Assembly (NCBI GenBank): GCA_949288585.1
Contig: CASEKR010000018.1
Coordinates: 1 to 37,770, forward strand
DNA length: 37,770 nt
Reading direction: 5' to 3'
DNA from: an uncultured Bacteroides sp.
GTDB lineage: Bacteria > Bacteroidota > Bacteroidia > Bacteroidales > Bacteroidaceae
Shown here: positions 1 through 8,725 of the stretch, piece by piece
How the letters are laid out: each line of letters begins with the position of its first letter
Position numbering within the stretch: position 1 is the first letter of the stretch
Program-made: the position numbers and the translations under genes
The notes under the pieces: generated by a model
What the model was told of the DNA's origin: nothing
What the model saw: only the letters and a program-made list of their open reading frames with translations
Database searches by the model: none

Positions 1-1
1 A

Positions 2-2947
2 TACTTCAAGGATACGCAGTTTGCCGACCTGATGAAGCGCCGCATCTTCAACGTGCTGCTCATCGCCAACCCGTATGACGCCTTCATGCTGGAAGACGAC
101 GGGCGCATCGACGAAAAGATATTCAATGAATATGCCTCGCTGTCATTGCGCTACCCGCCACGATTCAGCCAGGCCACCACGTGTGACGAGGCTGTGGCCC
201 AACTGCAATCCATGACCTACGACCTGGTCATCTGTATGCCCGGCACAGGGGAAACGGAAATCTTCGATACCGCCCGCCGCATCAAGCAGGATTACCCGCA
301 CATCCCCATCGTGATACTTACACCCTTCAGCCACGGAGTGAGCGAACGCATGGCCAATGAAGACCTGAGCGCCTTCGAGTACGTGTTCTGCTGGCTGGGG
401 AATACCGATTTGCTGGTATCCATCATCAAGCTGATAGAGGACAAGATGAACCTGGAGCACGACGTCAACGAAGTGGGCGTGCAGGTCATCCTGCTGGTGG
501 AAGACAGCATCCGCTTCTATTCGTCCGTGCTGCCCAACCTCTACAAATTCGTCTTGCAGCAGAGCCAGGAGTTCAGTACGGAGGCATTGAATGCCCACCA
601 ACGCACCTTGCGCATGAGGGGACGTCCCAAGATTGTGCTGGCCCGCACCTACGACGAAGCATACGGCGTGTACGAGAAGTATAAGAACAACATACTGGGC
701 GTCATCACCGATGTCCGTTTCCCCCGCAACGAAGGCGGTCAGAAAGACGCCCTGAGCGGCATCAAGCTGTGTGCCGCCATCCGGAAAGAAGACCCCTTCG
801 TGCCCCTCATCATCCAGAGCAGCGAGTCGGAAAACGCAGCCTATGCCGCGAAGTATGGAGCCGCCTTCATCGACAAGAACTCAAAGAAGATGGACGTAGA
901 CCTGCGGCGCATCGTGTCGGACAATTTCGGCTTCGGCGACTTCATCTTCCGCAACCCGGAGACGGGCGAAGAGATTGCCCGCGTCAAGAACCTGAAGGAA
1001 CTGCAGAACATCCTCTTCGCCGTGCCGGCCGAGTCGTTCCTCTACCACATCAGCCACAACCACGTCAGCCGTTGGCTCTATTCGCGTGCCATGTTCCCCA
1101 TCGCCGAATTTCTGAAGCCCATCACCTGGAACAGCCTGCAAGATGTGGATGCCCATCGCCAGCTTATCTTCGAGGCCATCGTGAAGTACCGGAAGATGAA
1201 GAACCAAGGCGTGGTGGCCATCTTCAAACGCGACCGCTTCGACCTTTACTCCAACTTCGCAAGGATTGGCGACGGCTCGCTGGGCGGCAAGGGGCGCGGC
1301 TTGGCTTTCATCGACAACCTGGTGAAGCACCATCCGGAGTTCGAGGAGTTCGAGAACGCGCGGGTAGCCATCCCCAAGACGGTGGTGCTCTGCACGGACG
1401 TGTTCGACGAATTCATGGAGACCAACAACCTGTACCAAGTGGCCCTGAGCGACACGGATGATGATGTCATTCTGCGCTATTTCTTGAAGGCCAAGCTGCC
1501 CGACCGGCTGGTGGAAGACTTCTTCACCTTCTTCGACGTGGTGAAGTCGCCCATCGCCGTGCGTTCGTCGTCTCTGCTGGAAGATTCGCACTACCAACCC
1601 TTCGCAGGCATTTACAGCACGTACATGATTCCTTACCTGGACGACAAGTACGAGATGCTGCGCATGTTGTCCGACGCCATCAAGGGCGTATATGCCTCGG
1701 TGTTCTTCCGCGACTCGAAAGCCTACATGCAGGCCACGCGCAACGTCATCGACCAGGAGAAGATGGCCGTCATCCTGCAACAGGTGGTAGGCAACCAGTA
1801 CGGCGACCGCTATTACCCGTCCATGTCTGGCGTGGCCCGCTCGCTGAACTACTACCCCATCGGCGACGAGCAGGCAGAGGAAGGCATTGTCAACCTGGCG
1901 CTGGGCTTGGGCAAATACATCGTAGACGGGGGCATGACGCTGCGCTTCTCGCCCTACCATCCCAACCAGGTGCTCCAGACCAGCGAACTGGAGATGGCAC
2001 TACGCGAGACACAAACCCGCTTCTACGCCCTCGACCTGAGCAACGCGGGACACGACTTCTCCATCGACGACGGTTTCAACCTGTTGAAGCTGAACGTCAA
2101 GGAGGCGGAGAAGGACGGTTCGCTGAACTACATTGCCTCGACCTACGACCCTTACGACCAGATTATCCGCGACGGGCTTTACCCTGGCGGGCGCAAGGTC
2201 ATCACCTTTGCCAACATCCTGCAACACGACGTATTCCCCCTGGCCCGCATCCTGCAACTGGCGCTGAAGTACGGGCAATCCGAGATGCGCCGCCCTGTGG
2301 AAATAGAGTTCGCAGCCACCCTGAGCCGCGAGAAAGACAAGACCGGCACGTTCTACCTGCTGCAAATCCGCCCCATCGTGGACAGCAAGGAGATGCTGGA
2401 CGAAGACCTCAGCCTCATCCCCGACGAACGCCTGCTGCTGCGCAGCAACAATTCGCTGGGACACGGCATCATGGACGACATCTGCGACGTGGTCTACGTC
2501 AAGACGCAGGATTACAGCGCCTCGCGCAACCCCGAAATCGCCCGCGAAATTGAGAGACTGAACCGCCAGTTCCTCGACCTGGGACGCCACTACATCCTCA
2601 TCGGGCCGGGACGCTGGGGCAGCAGCGACCCCTGGCTGGGCATCCCCGTGAAGTGGCCGCACATCTCGGCCGCACGAGTCATCGTGGAAGCCGGGCTGAC
2701 CAACTATCGCGTCGACCCGAGCCAAGGCACGCATTTCTTCCAGAACCTGACCTCGTTCGGAGTAGGCTACTTCACCATCAACGCTTACATGAACGACGGG
2801 CTGTACAACCAGGATTTCCTCAACGCCCAGCCGGCTGTGCAGGAAACAAAGTACCTACGCCACGTCCACTTCGAACATCCCGCCGTCATCAAGATGGACG
2901 GAAAAAAGAAAGAAGGGGTCGTATTGCTGCCCGGAGCAGAAAATTAA
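2..2947 (+). CDS. Receiver-domain / PPDK_N (PEP-pyruvate-binding) fusion protein, 5' partial
   Basis: The frame is open to the window edge; the first ATG inside is at 32, but coding-like residues precede it, so the true start probably lies upstream. Residues are counted from that ATG. An N-terminal receiver-like segment (about 1-140) is followed by a better receiver domain (about 150-300) with an acidic pair at E157/D158, a candidate phospho-acceptor D227 in ITDVRF, and K282. From about residue 400 comes a PPDK_N-type ATP-grasp region containing GDGSLGGKGRG. The C-terminus has a conserved-looking GPGRWGSSDPWLG segment. I find no GGxTSHAA phosphohistidine motif and no PEP-binding TIM barrel, which true PEP synthase and PPDK carry after PPDK_N. 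Such proteins are often labelled phosphoenolpyruvate synthase; that activity is doubtful. A signal-controlled phosphotransfer or ATP-grasp role is inference. A strong terminator follows. Confidence 0.85.
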   Translation, partial: YFKDTQFADLMKRRIFNVLLIANPYDAFMLEDDGRIDEKIFNEYASLSLRYPPRFSQATTCDEAVAQLQSMTYDLVICMPGTGETEIFDTARRIKQDYPHIPIVILTPFSHGVSERMANEDLSAFEYVFCWLGNTDLLVSIIKLIEDKMNLEHDVNEVGVQVILLVEDSIRFYSSVLPNLYKFVLQQSQEFSTEALNAHQRTLRMRGRPKIVLARTYDEAYGVYEKYKNNILGVITDVRFPRNEGGQKDALSGIKLCAAIRKEDPFVPLIIQSSESENAAYAAKYGAAFIDKNSKKMDVDLRRIVSDNFGFGDFIFRNPETGEEIARVKNLKELQNILFAVPAESFLYHISHNHVSRWLYSRAMFPIAEFLKPITWNSLQDVDAHRQLIFEAIVKYRKMKNQGVVAIFKRDRFDLYSNFARIGDGSLGGKGRGLAFIDNLVKHHPEFEEFENARVAIPKTVVLCTDVFDEFMETNNLYQVALSDTDDDVILRYFLKAKLPDRLVEDFFTFFDVVKSPIAVRSSSLLEDSHYQPFAGIYSTYMIPYLDDKYEMLRMLSDAIKGVYASVFFRDSKAYMQATRNVIDQEKMAVILQQVVGNQYGDRYYPSMSGVARSLNYYPIGDEQAEEGIVNLALGLGKYIVDGGMTLRFSPYHPNQVLQTSELEMALRETQTRFYALDLSNAGHDFSIDDGFNLLKLNVKEAEKDGSLNYIASTYDPYDQIIRDGLYPGGRKVITFANILQHDVFPLARILQLALKYGQSEMRRPVEIEFAATLSREKDKTGTFYLLQIRPIVDSKEMLDEDLSLIPDERLLLRSNNSLGHGIMDDICDVVYVKTQDYSASRNPEIAREIERLNRQFLDLGRHYILIGPGRWGSSDPWLGIPVKWPHISAARVIVEAGLTNYRVDPSQGTHFFQNLTSFGVGYFTINAYMNDGLYNQDFLNAQPAVQETKYLRHVHFEHPAVIKMDGKKKEGVVLLPGAEN

Positions 2948-2992
2948 GAAGCCGGCTATCATTCTGACACTTTGCATATCGCAACTGCTGAG

Positions 2993-3036
2993 AATCGCGT
3001 ATTTCCGTCCGACAGGCGGGGATGCGCGATTTTTTC
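2993..3036 (+). terminator. Rho-independent terminator of the REC/PPDK_N gene
   Basis: Arms at 2993-3009 and 3015-3031 form an almost continuous stem with GU pairs; the outer part is AATCGCGTA with TGCGCGATT. A T-tract at 3030-3035 follows. It lies 45 bases after the stop codon. Confidence 0.8.
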
Positions 3037-3416
3037 ACGTCCGGACGGCACATCTTACTGACAGACTGCCGGATACATAAATCCTGACAATCCAACGAGA
3101 GTGGGAAAAGGGGCGGTAACTACCTTCCTCGGCAAGCATCGAAGCGCCAACCTGCCTTTGACGGACTCCAAACAAACGTTTAGCGCGCTCAACGTCAGGT
3201 TTACACGCACGGGAAGCCTCTTTTTACCGCGAAGAATGGCGAATTTATATGCAAGGGGTAACTATTTATACAGAATAGCAGGCATAAATATACAGAAAAA
3301 CGGGGATTTCTTTCCTATTTCACAGATTTCCGGGAAATGGGGTGTCAGCAGAAGCGGGGTTCAAGCGTCATTTTGACACAAGGCAATGCTCCATTACCCA
3401 CACACGCAGAAAGCAA
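3037..3416. other. Non-coding gap with no supported gene
   Basis: This stretch separates the plus-strand terminator at 2993 from the minus-strand terminator at 3417. The short open frames here (for example 3101-3376) have no recognisable protein features and lie in a convergent intergenic position. A short CGTCCGGACG palindrome sits near 3038-3049. I see no RNA gene, repeat family or strong promoter. Confidence 0.5.
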
Positions 3417-3460
3417 AAAGCCTTATACCTTCTCCCGGCGGGGAAACGGTATAAGGCTTT
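3417..3460 (-). terminator. Terminator of the NigD-like gene
   Basis: Perfect 13-bp arms at 3417-3429 and 3448-3460 (AAAGCCTTATACC and its complement) enclose a GC-rich loop. On the minus strand the hairpin is followed by a T-rich run. It lies 40 bases past the stop codon at 3501. Confidence 0.8.
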
Positions 3461-3500
3461 CTACATCAGTCAAGGCCAGGTTATGGTATTGCGGTTTTCC

Positions 3501-4259
3501 TTACTTCAGGTTCAGGCTGTTCCGGACCGCCGTCACCTCCGGCTGCGAAGGAAGCACGGCACTGCGGGTGCAGTAGTCGAACTGGACCGACTTCTCCCCG
3601 CTGAACGAATGCCACTTCAGAGTCAACTTCACGGTCTTCCCTTCCGTGTCGGGCAGGGATGCGAGGCTGAAAGCCACCAACCCATCGCCGGGACGGCCGT
3701 AGGTGTCGCCATAGGCATTGTGGCGGAACTCCACTTCATAGGGGTCGTCCGGATTGTTGGTCGAGATGAGGTTGACAAAGTGTTTCTTGCCCGGGTCGTT
3801 CCACACGGTGCGGAAGCGCAGCGTCAGATAACCGTCTTCGGCAATGGTCACCCAGTCGGCCACCATCTCCACCGGGTCGTTGCCATAGACCTCGTCATTC
3901 TCTTCTTCGCCCAGGTTGGGGGCGATGGGCTTGGTCAGCAAGCTGTCTATCCAGTTGACGTGTACAGCCTGGTTATACTCCCCGCTCGGCTCGTCCACAT
4001 TCGTATAATTGACCAAGGCGCGCACCTCCTTGTCGCCAAAAGGGGAGGTCTCCATGTTGACGGGCAACAAAGTGGTCTGCTCGTCCAACTGCAGATATAC
4101 GGTCTGGTCAGTATTGTGTTTGACCGTTACCAGTGCGTTGGGCATCAACAGGTCATAGGCGTCGTTATCGTCATCATCCAAGCACGACTGGAAACCCGCC
4201 GACACCACAAGTACAGCCAACATCACAAACCAATTCTTTCTTCTACTCATTACTTTCAT
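3501..4259 (-). CDS. NigD-like surface lipoprotein
   Basis: A 252-residue protein with an N-terminal signal (basic MSRRK, hydrophobic FVMLAVLVVSAGF) ending in a lipobox with cysteine (FQSC). The cysteine is followed by LDDDDND. Acidic runs just after the lipid-bearing cysteine are known Bacteroidetes export signals for the outer leaflet, so surface display is likely. The remainder is beta-rich and matches the NigD-like two-domain pattern (N-terminal OB-like, C-terminal beta-sandwich) common in Bacteroides. The family's molecular role is not established, so I assign none. It lies 100 bases downstream of aroB on the same strand and ends at a strong terminator, so it may be co-transcribed with aroB or have its own promoter; I see no clear -7 box in the gap. 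The start could be M1 or M4. Confidence 0.8.
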   Translation of the reverse strand: MKVMSRRKNWFVMLAVLVVSAGFQSCLDDDDNDAYDLLMPNALVTVKHNTDQTVYLQLDEQTTLLPVNMETSPFGDKEVRALVNYTNVDEPSGEYNQAVHVNWIDSLLTKPIAPNLGEEENDEVYGNDPVEMVADWVTIAEDGYLTLRFRTVWNDPGKKHFVNLISTNNPDDPYEVEFRHNAYGDTYGRPGDGLVAFSLASLPDTEGKTVKLTLKWHSFSGEKSVQFDYCTRSAVLPSQPEVTAVRNSLNLK

Positions 4260-4359
4260 ACTAAGTCCACATTTTATTAGTTACACATTCACGTTTCACA
4301 GAGAGAAACGGAGAAACAAGAGAAATGCTGCGTGAACTTGTGTTAAAGTTTGACGAGGC

Positions 4360-5421
4360 TCACACGCCCATCGTCTCCCGGTAGAAATCGAAGGTCTCGA
4401 AGATGCTTTCCTTGTCGGCCGTCTGGTTGAGGGCTATCGCGCCGACATCCTCCAGCAAAGTAAAGTTGATGACGCCCGCCGTGTTCTTCTTGTCATGCTG
4501 CATCAACTCGTACAGGCAGTCGTAGGACTTGCAGTCGAAAGAGAACGCCCCATAATTCTGCCGGATGAACTGGATAGTCTGCCGCATCTTGTCCTTCGGG
4601 AAACCAGTCTTCAGGAAAGAGAGATACAACTCGCACACCATGCCCCAGGCCACGGCATACCCGTGCAGCACGGGACGACCTTCGGCCAACGCCAGGCTTT
4701 CGAAGGCATGGCCCACGGTGTGCCCCAGGTTCAACGCCTTGCGGATGCCGCGCTCCAAGGGGTCCTCACGCACGATGCCCTCCTTCACCTGCACCGAACG
4801 GCCCACCATGTGCTTCAACTGCGCATAGTCCACGCGCCCGGTGTCGAAAGACAGCAGCTCAGCCCAATGTTCCGGCGTGCTGATAAGCCCGTGCTTCAAC
4901 ATCTCGGCATAACCGGAGAAGAAATTGTGCGCGTCCAGCGACCGCAGGAACTCCGTCTCGATGAGTACGCTCATGGCCGGTGAGAATACCCCCACCTCAT
5001 TCTTCAGCCCGTTGAAATTGATACCCGTCTTGCCGCCCACCGCCGCGTCGACCATGGCCAGCAGGGTAGTGGGGATGTTGACGTAGGCAATGCCGCGCTT
5101 GAACGTAGATGCGGCAAAGCCACCCAGGTCGGTCACCATGCCGCCGCCCAGGTTGACGAGCAACGAATGGCGCGTGGCCCCGCCGTCGCTCAACGCCTGC
5201 CACACGGAAGCCAGCGTGGCCAGGTTCTTGTGCGCGTCGCCGGCGCCAATGATTATCTCGCCCGCAGATTTCAATGCAGGCACGTCCTTCAACAACGGCA
5301 GGCAGAGGGCATGCGTATGCTCGTCGGTCAGGATGAAAAGTTTGTCGTAGGGGCATTGCCCGAGGGCATGGGCCAGGCTGTCCTCCAAGCCCTCGCAAAG
5401 GATAACTTCTTGCTTGTTCAT
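4360..5421 (-). CDS. aroB: 3-dehydroquinate synthase
   Basis: This 353-residue protein has the usual length and motifs of AroB, the NAD- and metal-dependent enzyme that cyclises DAHP to 3-dehydroquinate in the cytosolic shikimate pathway. Visible are the nucleotide-binding GGGMVTDLGGFAASTFKRG segment, TTLLAMVDAAVGGKTGIN, the metal-ligand histidines in NLGHTVGHAFE, a further histidine at LHGYAVAWGM, and the C-terminal HDKKNTAGVINF motif. Other shikimate genes are not adjacent. A perfect -7 element lies about 87 bases upstream of the start. The NigD-like gene follows on the same strand. Confidence 0.96.
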   Translation of the reverse strand: MNKQEVILCEGLEDSLAHALGQCPYDKLFILTDEHTHALCLPLLKDVPALKSAGEIIIGAGDAHKNLATLASVWQALSDGGATRHSLLVNLGGGMVTDLGGFAASTFKRGIAYVNIPTTLLAMVDAAVGGKTGINFNGLKNEVGVFSPAMSVLIETEFLRSLDAHNFFSGYAEMLKHGLISTPEHWAELLSFDTGRVDYAQLKHMVGRSVQVKEGIVREDPLERGIRKALNLGHTVGHAFESLALAEGRPVLHGYAVAWGMVCELYLSFLKTGFPKDKMRQTIQFIRQNYGAFSFDCKSYDCLYELMQHDKKNTAGVINFTLLEDVGAIALNQTADKESIFETFDFYRETMGV

Positions 5422-5507
5422 ATCACATAATTAGGTATTGGGAGAAGGCAGACAAGGCAGATGGCGCGGAAGAACATGCGCCAATCCCCATCTTCCGTTC
5501 TCTGCGG

Positions 5508-5515
5508 CAAAGATA
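5508..5515 (-). promoter_or_regulatory. Bacteroides-type -7 box upstream of aroB
   Basis: TATCTTTG on the minus strand matches TAnnTTTG exactly. No TTTG -33 box is seen at the usual 19-21 spacing. It implies a leader of about 80 bases before aroB. Confidence 0.5.
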
Positions 5516-5683
5516 AGCTTTCTCCGTGGTTACTCCTCTGCCCGTTCATCGATATTTTAAAGGTATTAGTCGATTAATAAGACATTTTATCACTTCGGAC
5601 ATTAAACCTTCACGCGCCCTCTGCGTCAAAAGGGCATTGGTAAACTCTTTGTTTTTAAGGTAAGATTAAGAATAGACAAACAC

Positions 5684-8593
5684 ATGAACAGATTCATCGC
5701 AGGGATGGCGCTACTATGGATAGCAGCGTTGTCCGCATTCTCACAAAGTAAAGCCGTCGACATCCGGGGGCGCATCATGGAGGGAGACACCAACCAGCCC
5801 GCCATTGCGGCCAGCGTCCAGTTGCTCAACTTGCCTGACAGTACCCAGTCCACCGGCATGGCCAGCTCGCCCGACGGCTATTTTCGCCTGCAGGCACGCC
5901 CCGGCAAATATGTCCTGAAAGTCTCCTACCTGGGCTACACCACCCAGTTCGTCCCCCTTCAGATAGGTTCGCAGGTCAAGCAAGTGCCCGACATAGTCCT
6001 GCAACCGGACGCCATCCTGCTGGCCGAAGCCGTGGTGACCGCCCAAGCCCCGCAGGTGCAAGTGGTGGAAGACACCATCCAGTTCAACTCGTCGGCCTAC
6101 CGCACCCAGAAAGGGGCAGTGCTGGAAGACCTGGTAGAGAAACTGCCCGGCGCGGAGATTGACGACAGCGGCAACGTGAAAATCAACGGAAAGGACATCT
6201 CCAAAGTCATGGTGAACGGCCAGGAGTTCTTCGGCGGGGACGTATCCACCGCCTTGAAGAACCTGCCGGTAGAGATGATTGACAAGCTGAAGACCTACGA
6301 CAAGAAGTCCGACTTGGCACGCATCACCGGCATCGACGACGGCGAGGAAGAGACCGTGCTCGACCTGACGGTGAAGAAAGAGATGAACACCGGATGGTTC
6401 GGCAATGCGGACGGAGCCATCGGCACGAAAGACCGCTACTCGGCGCGGGCCATGGTGAACTACTTCCGTGGGACGACGCAGGTGTCGCTCATCGGGTCGG
6501 TGAACAACGTCAACGACCAAGGCTTCTACGGCGGGGGCGGAGGCCCGCGCTGGAACCGCAACAACGGCCTGACCGCCAAGAAGTGGATCGGCCTGGACTT
6601 CTTCACCAAGACAGACAAGATAGAACTGGGCGGAAGCGCCCGCTACAACTACACGGGAAGCGACGTGGGCAGCATCGGCTCGACCGAAGACTTCCTGACC
6701 AGCGGCAACTCCTTCTCCAACTCGAACACCAACGCCCTGAACCGCCGCAAGGACTTCCACGCCGACTTCCGCATGGAATGGAAGCCGGACACGATGACCA
6801 ACATCATCTTCCGCCCCGACTTCTCTTACAGCAAGACGGACAACTTCTCGCGCTCGGAAACGGGTACCTTCGACTCCGACCCATACAATCTGGTGGATGA
6901 CCCGAACGACTACCTCAACCTCGAGCGCCTGGCCATGGACGACGACCCCTTGGGGGACATCCGTGTCAACGCCATCAACAGCGGCAACCTGACCGACGGC
7001 AAGAGCCTGAGCGCCAACGGCACCCTGCAACTCAACCGGCGCCTCAACTCCAAGGGACGCAACATCACCTTCCGGGGACGATTCAGCTACGGCGACAACA
7101 TCAACCACCAGTACACCGAATCGGAGACGCACTACTTCAAGCTGATGAACTACCTGGGAACGGGCGACTCCATCCTCATCCGCAACCAGTACATCCACAC
7201 GCCGACGAAGGACTTCAACTACCGTGCCCAGTTGACGTACAGCGAACCCATCGCCAGGGCCACCTTCCTGCAGTTCAGCTACCAGTTCCAGTACAAGTAC
7301 AGCGAGAGCGACAAGAAGACCTACGACCTCCAGTCTTACGGCAACGACTGGGGTATTGATGTCCCCCTGCCCGGCGACTACGGCACACACGAGGTGGACA
7401 GCCTGGGCAAGTATGCCGAATACCGCTACTACAACCACGACATCTCCCTGGCCTTGCGCTTCAACCGCGAGAAGTGGCAACTCAGTTCAGGCATCTCGCT
7501 CCAGCCGCAGCACACGGTGCTCTCCTACAAGCGGGGCGACTACATGGTAGACACCACGCGCAATGTCTTCAACTTCGCCCCCAACATCGACTTCCGCTAC
7601 CGCTTCTCCAAGGTCAGCCAGCTGCGCTTCACCTACCGGGGACGCAGCAGCCAGCCCTCGATGGAGAACCTGCTGCCCATCGTGGATAACTCGAACCCGC
7701 AGAACATCCGCGTGGGTAACCCGGGTCTGAAGCCCTCGTTCAGCCACAACCTGCGCTTCTTCTACAACACCTACGAGGTGGAGCGGCAGCGGGGCATCTT
7801 CTCCCACGCCAGCTTCCAGGCCACGCAGAACAGCGTGAGCAACAGCCGCGTGTACAACGAGGCCACCGGCGGATGGACCACTACCCCCAAGAACATCAAC
7901 GGCAACTGGAATGCCTTCGGCATGTTCGGCTTCAACACCGCCCTGAAGGACAAGAGGTTCAACATCAGCACCTTCACCAGCCTGATGTACCAGAACAACG
8001 TAGGCTACCTGACCGACACCCGCACCCGCGTGGAGCAGAAGAACACCACCACCAACCTCAACGTGGGGGAACGCTTGCGGGGCTCCTACCGCAACGACTG
8101 GCTGGAGGTAGGGCTGAACGGCAGCTTCAACTACACCGTGGAGCGTGACAAGCTGACACCCGCCAACAACCAGAAGCCCTACAACTTCTCCTACGGCGGA
8201 TTCACCAACATCACCGCCCCCTGGCAGATGTCCCTCTCCACCAACATCACCAACCAAGCCCGACGAGGCTACCGCGACAGCAGCATGAACCGCAACGAAC
8301 TGATATGGAACGCCCAGCTCTCGCAGACGTTCCTCGGGGGCGACGCCACCCTGAGCTTCGAGATGTACGACATCCTGCGCCGGCAGAGCAACATCACCCG
8401 CTCACTGACGGCCAGCGGGCGTTCCGTCTACGAGTACAACGGGGTGAACAGCTACTGCATGCTCCGCTTCATCTACCGCCTCAACATCTTTGGGGGCAAG
8501 AAGGTGAAGCGCGAGGAGATGCCCGGCATGGGCGGGCCTGGAGGAGGTCCCGGACCGGGCCGGAGACCGGGACGCGGGCCGGGCAGGCGTTGA
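5684..8593 (+). CDS. Outer-membrane beta-barrel protein with CarboxypepD-regulatory-like N-terminal domain (TonB-receptor-like)
   Basis: A 969-residue protein with a signal peptide (MNRFIAGMALLWIAALSAFSQ). Residues about 24-105 look like a carboxypeptidase-regulatory-like beta-sandwich (VDIRGRIMEGDTNQPAIAAS, then PGKYVLKVSYLGYTT). A plug-like segment follows (about 110-215, with GAVLEDLVEKLPG and VMVNGQEFFGGD), then a long barrel of alternating aromatic strands. This order fits the Bacteroidetes OMP_b-brl_3 relatives of TonB-dependent receptors. No SusD partner is adjacent, so it is not a polysaccharide-utilisation pair and the substrate is unknown. The C-terminus is odd: after the last barrel-like strand come about 25 residues of Gly/Pro/Arg ending in GRGPGRR. 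A terminator follows, so it is probably monocistronic on its 3' side. Confidence 0.85.
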   Translation: MNRFIAGMALLWIAALSAFSQSKAVDIRGRIMEGDTNQPAIAASVQLLNLPDSTQSTGMASSPDGYFRLQARPGKYVLKVSYLGYTTQFVPLQIGSQVKQVPDIVLQPDAILLAEAVVTAQAPQVQVVEDTIQFNSSAYRTQKGAVLEDLVEKLPGAEIDDSGNVKINGKDISKVMVNGQEFFGGDVSTALKNLPVEMIDKLKTYDKKSDLARITGIDDGEEETVLDLTVKKEMNTGWFGNADGAIGTKDRYSARAMVNYFRGTTQVSLIGSVNNVNDQGFYGGGGGPRWNRNNGLTAKKWIGLDFFTKTDKIELGGSARYNYTGSDVGSIGSTEDFLTSGNSFSNSNTNALNRRKDFHADFRMEWKPDTMTNIIFRPDFSYSKTDNFSRSETGTFDSDPYNLVDDPNDYLNLERLAMDDDPLGDIRVNAINSGNLTDGKSLSANGTLQLNRRLNSKGRNITFRGRFSYGDNINHQYTESETHYFKLMNYLGTGDSILIRNQYIHTPTKDFNYRAQLTYSEPIARATFLQFSYQFQYKYSESDKKTYDLQSYGNDWGIDVPLPGDYGTHEVDSLGKYAEYRYYNHDISLALRFNREKWQLSSGISLQPQHTVLSYKRGDYMVDTTRNVFNFAPNIDFRYRFSKVSQLRFTYRGRSSQPSMENLLPIVDNSNPQNIRVGNPGLKPSFSHNLRFFYNTYEVERQRGIFSHASFQATQNSVSNSRVYNEATGGWTTTPKNINGNWNAFGMFGFNTALKDKRFNISTFTSLMYQNNVGYLTDTRTRVEQKNTTTNLNVGERLRGSYRNDWLEVGLNGSFNYTVERDKLTPANNQKPYNFSYGGFTNITAPWQMSLSTNITNQARRGYRDSSMNRNELIWNAQLSQTFLGGDATLSFEMYDILRRQSNITRSLTASGRSVYEYNGVNSYCMLRFIYRLNIFGGKKVKREEMPGMGGPGGGPGPGRRPGRGPGRR

Positions 8594-8630
8594 CAATAAG
8601 AACATACTACTATTATTTATTATATATTCA

Positions 8631-8667
8631 GGCCGGGAGTTTCTACCACGAAAATCCCGGCCTTTTC
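8631..8667 (+). terminator. Terminator of the beta-barrel gene
   Basis: GGCCGGGA at 8631-8638 pairs perfectly with TCCCGGCC at 8655-8662, followed by TTTT. It lies 37 bases after the stop codon. Confidence 0.85.
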
Positions 8668-8668
8668 T

Positions 8669-8700
8669 ATTGCCATCCTCCTGCTTTTTACCTACTTTTG
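8669..8700 (+). promoter_or_regulatory. Promoter of cardiolipin synthase
   Basis: The -7 box TACTTTTG at 8693-8700 is a perfect TAnnTTTG. ATTG at 8669-8672 is a near match to the -33 TTTG at a spacing of 20. Transcription would start about 20 bases before the cls start codon. Confidence 0.7.
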
Positions 8701-8725
8701 CCGGATAGCAACGAATATACTAACC

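Noticed and set aside
32-2947. Calling the first gene phosphoenolpyruvate synthase (ppsA)
   Set aside because: The phosphohistidine and PEP domains are not visible, so the name would claim an activity the sequence does not support.
3101-3376. 91-residue plus-strand ORF in the first gap
   Set aside because: It has no recognisable domain or promoter, lies between two terminators and has atypical composition.
5741-7480. Long minus-strand open frame of 579 codons opposite the beta-barrel gene
   Set aside because: It is a GC-rich shadow of the barrel gene, with Val/His/Gly-rich composition and no domain. The plus frame has a signal peptide and family motifs.
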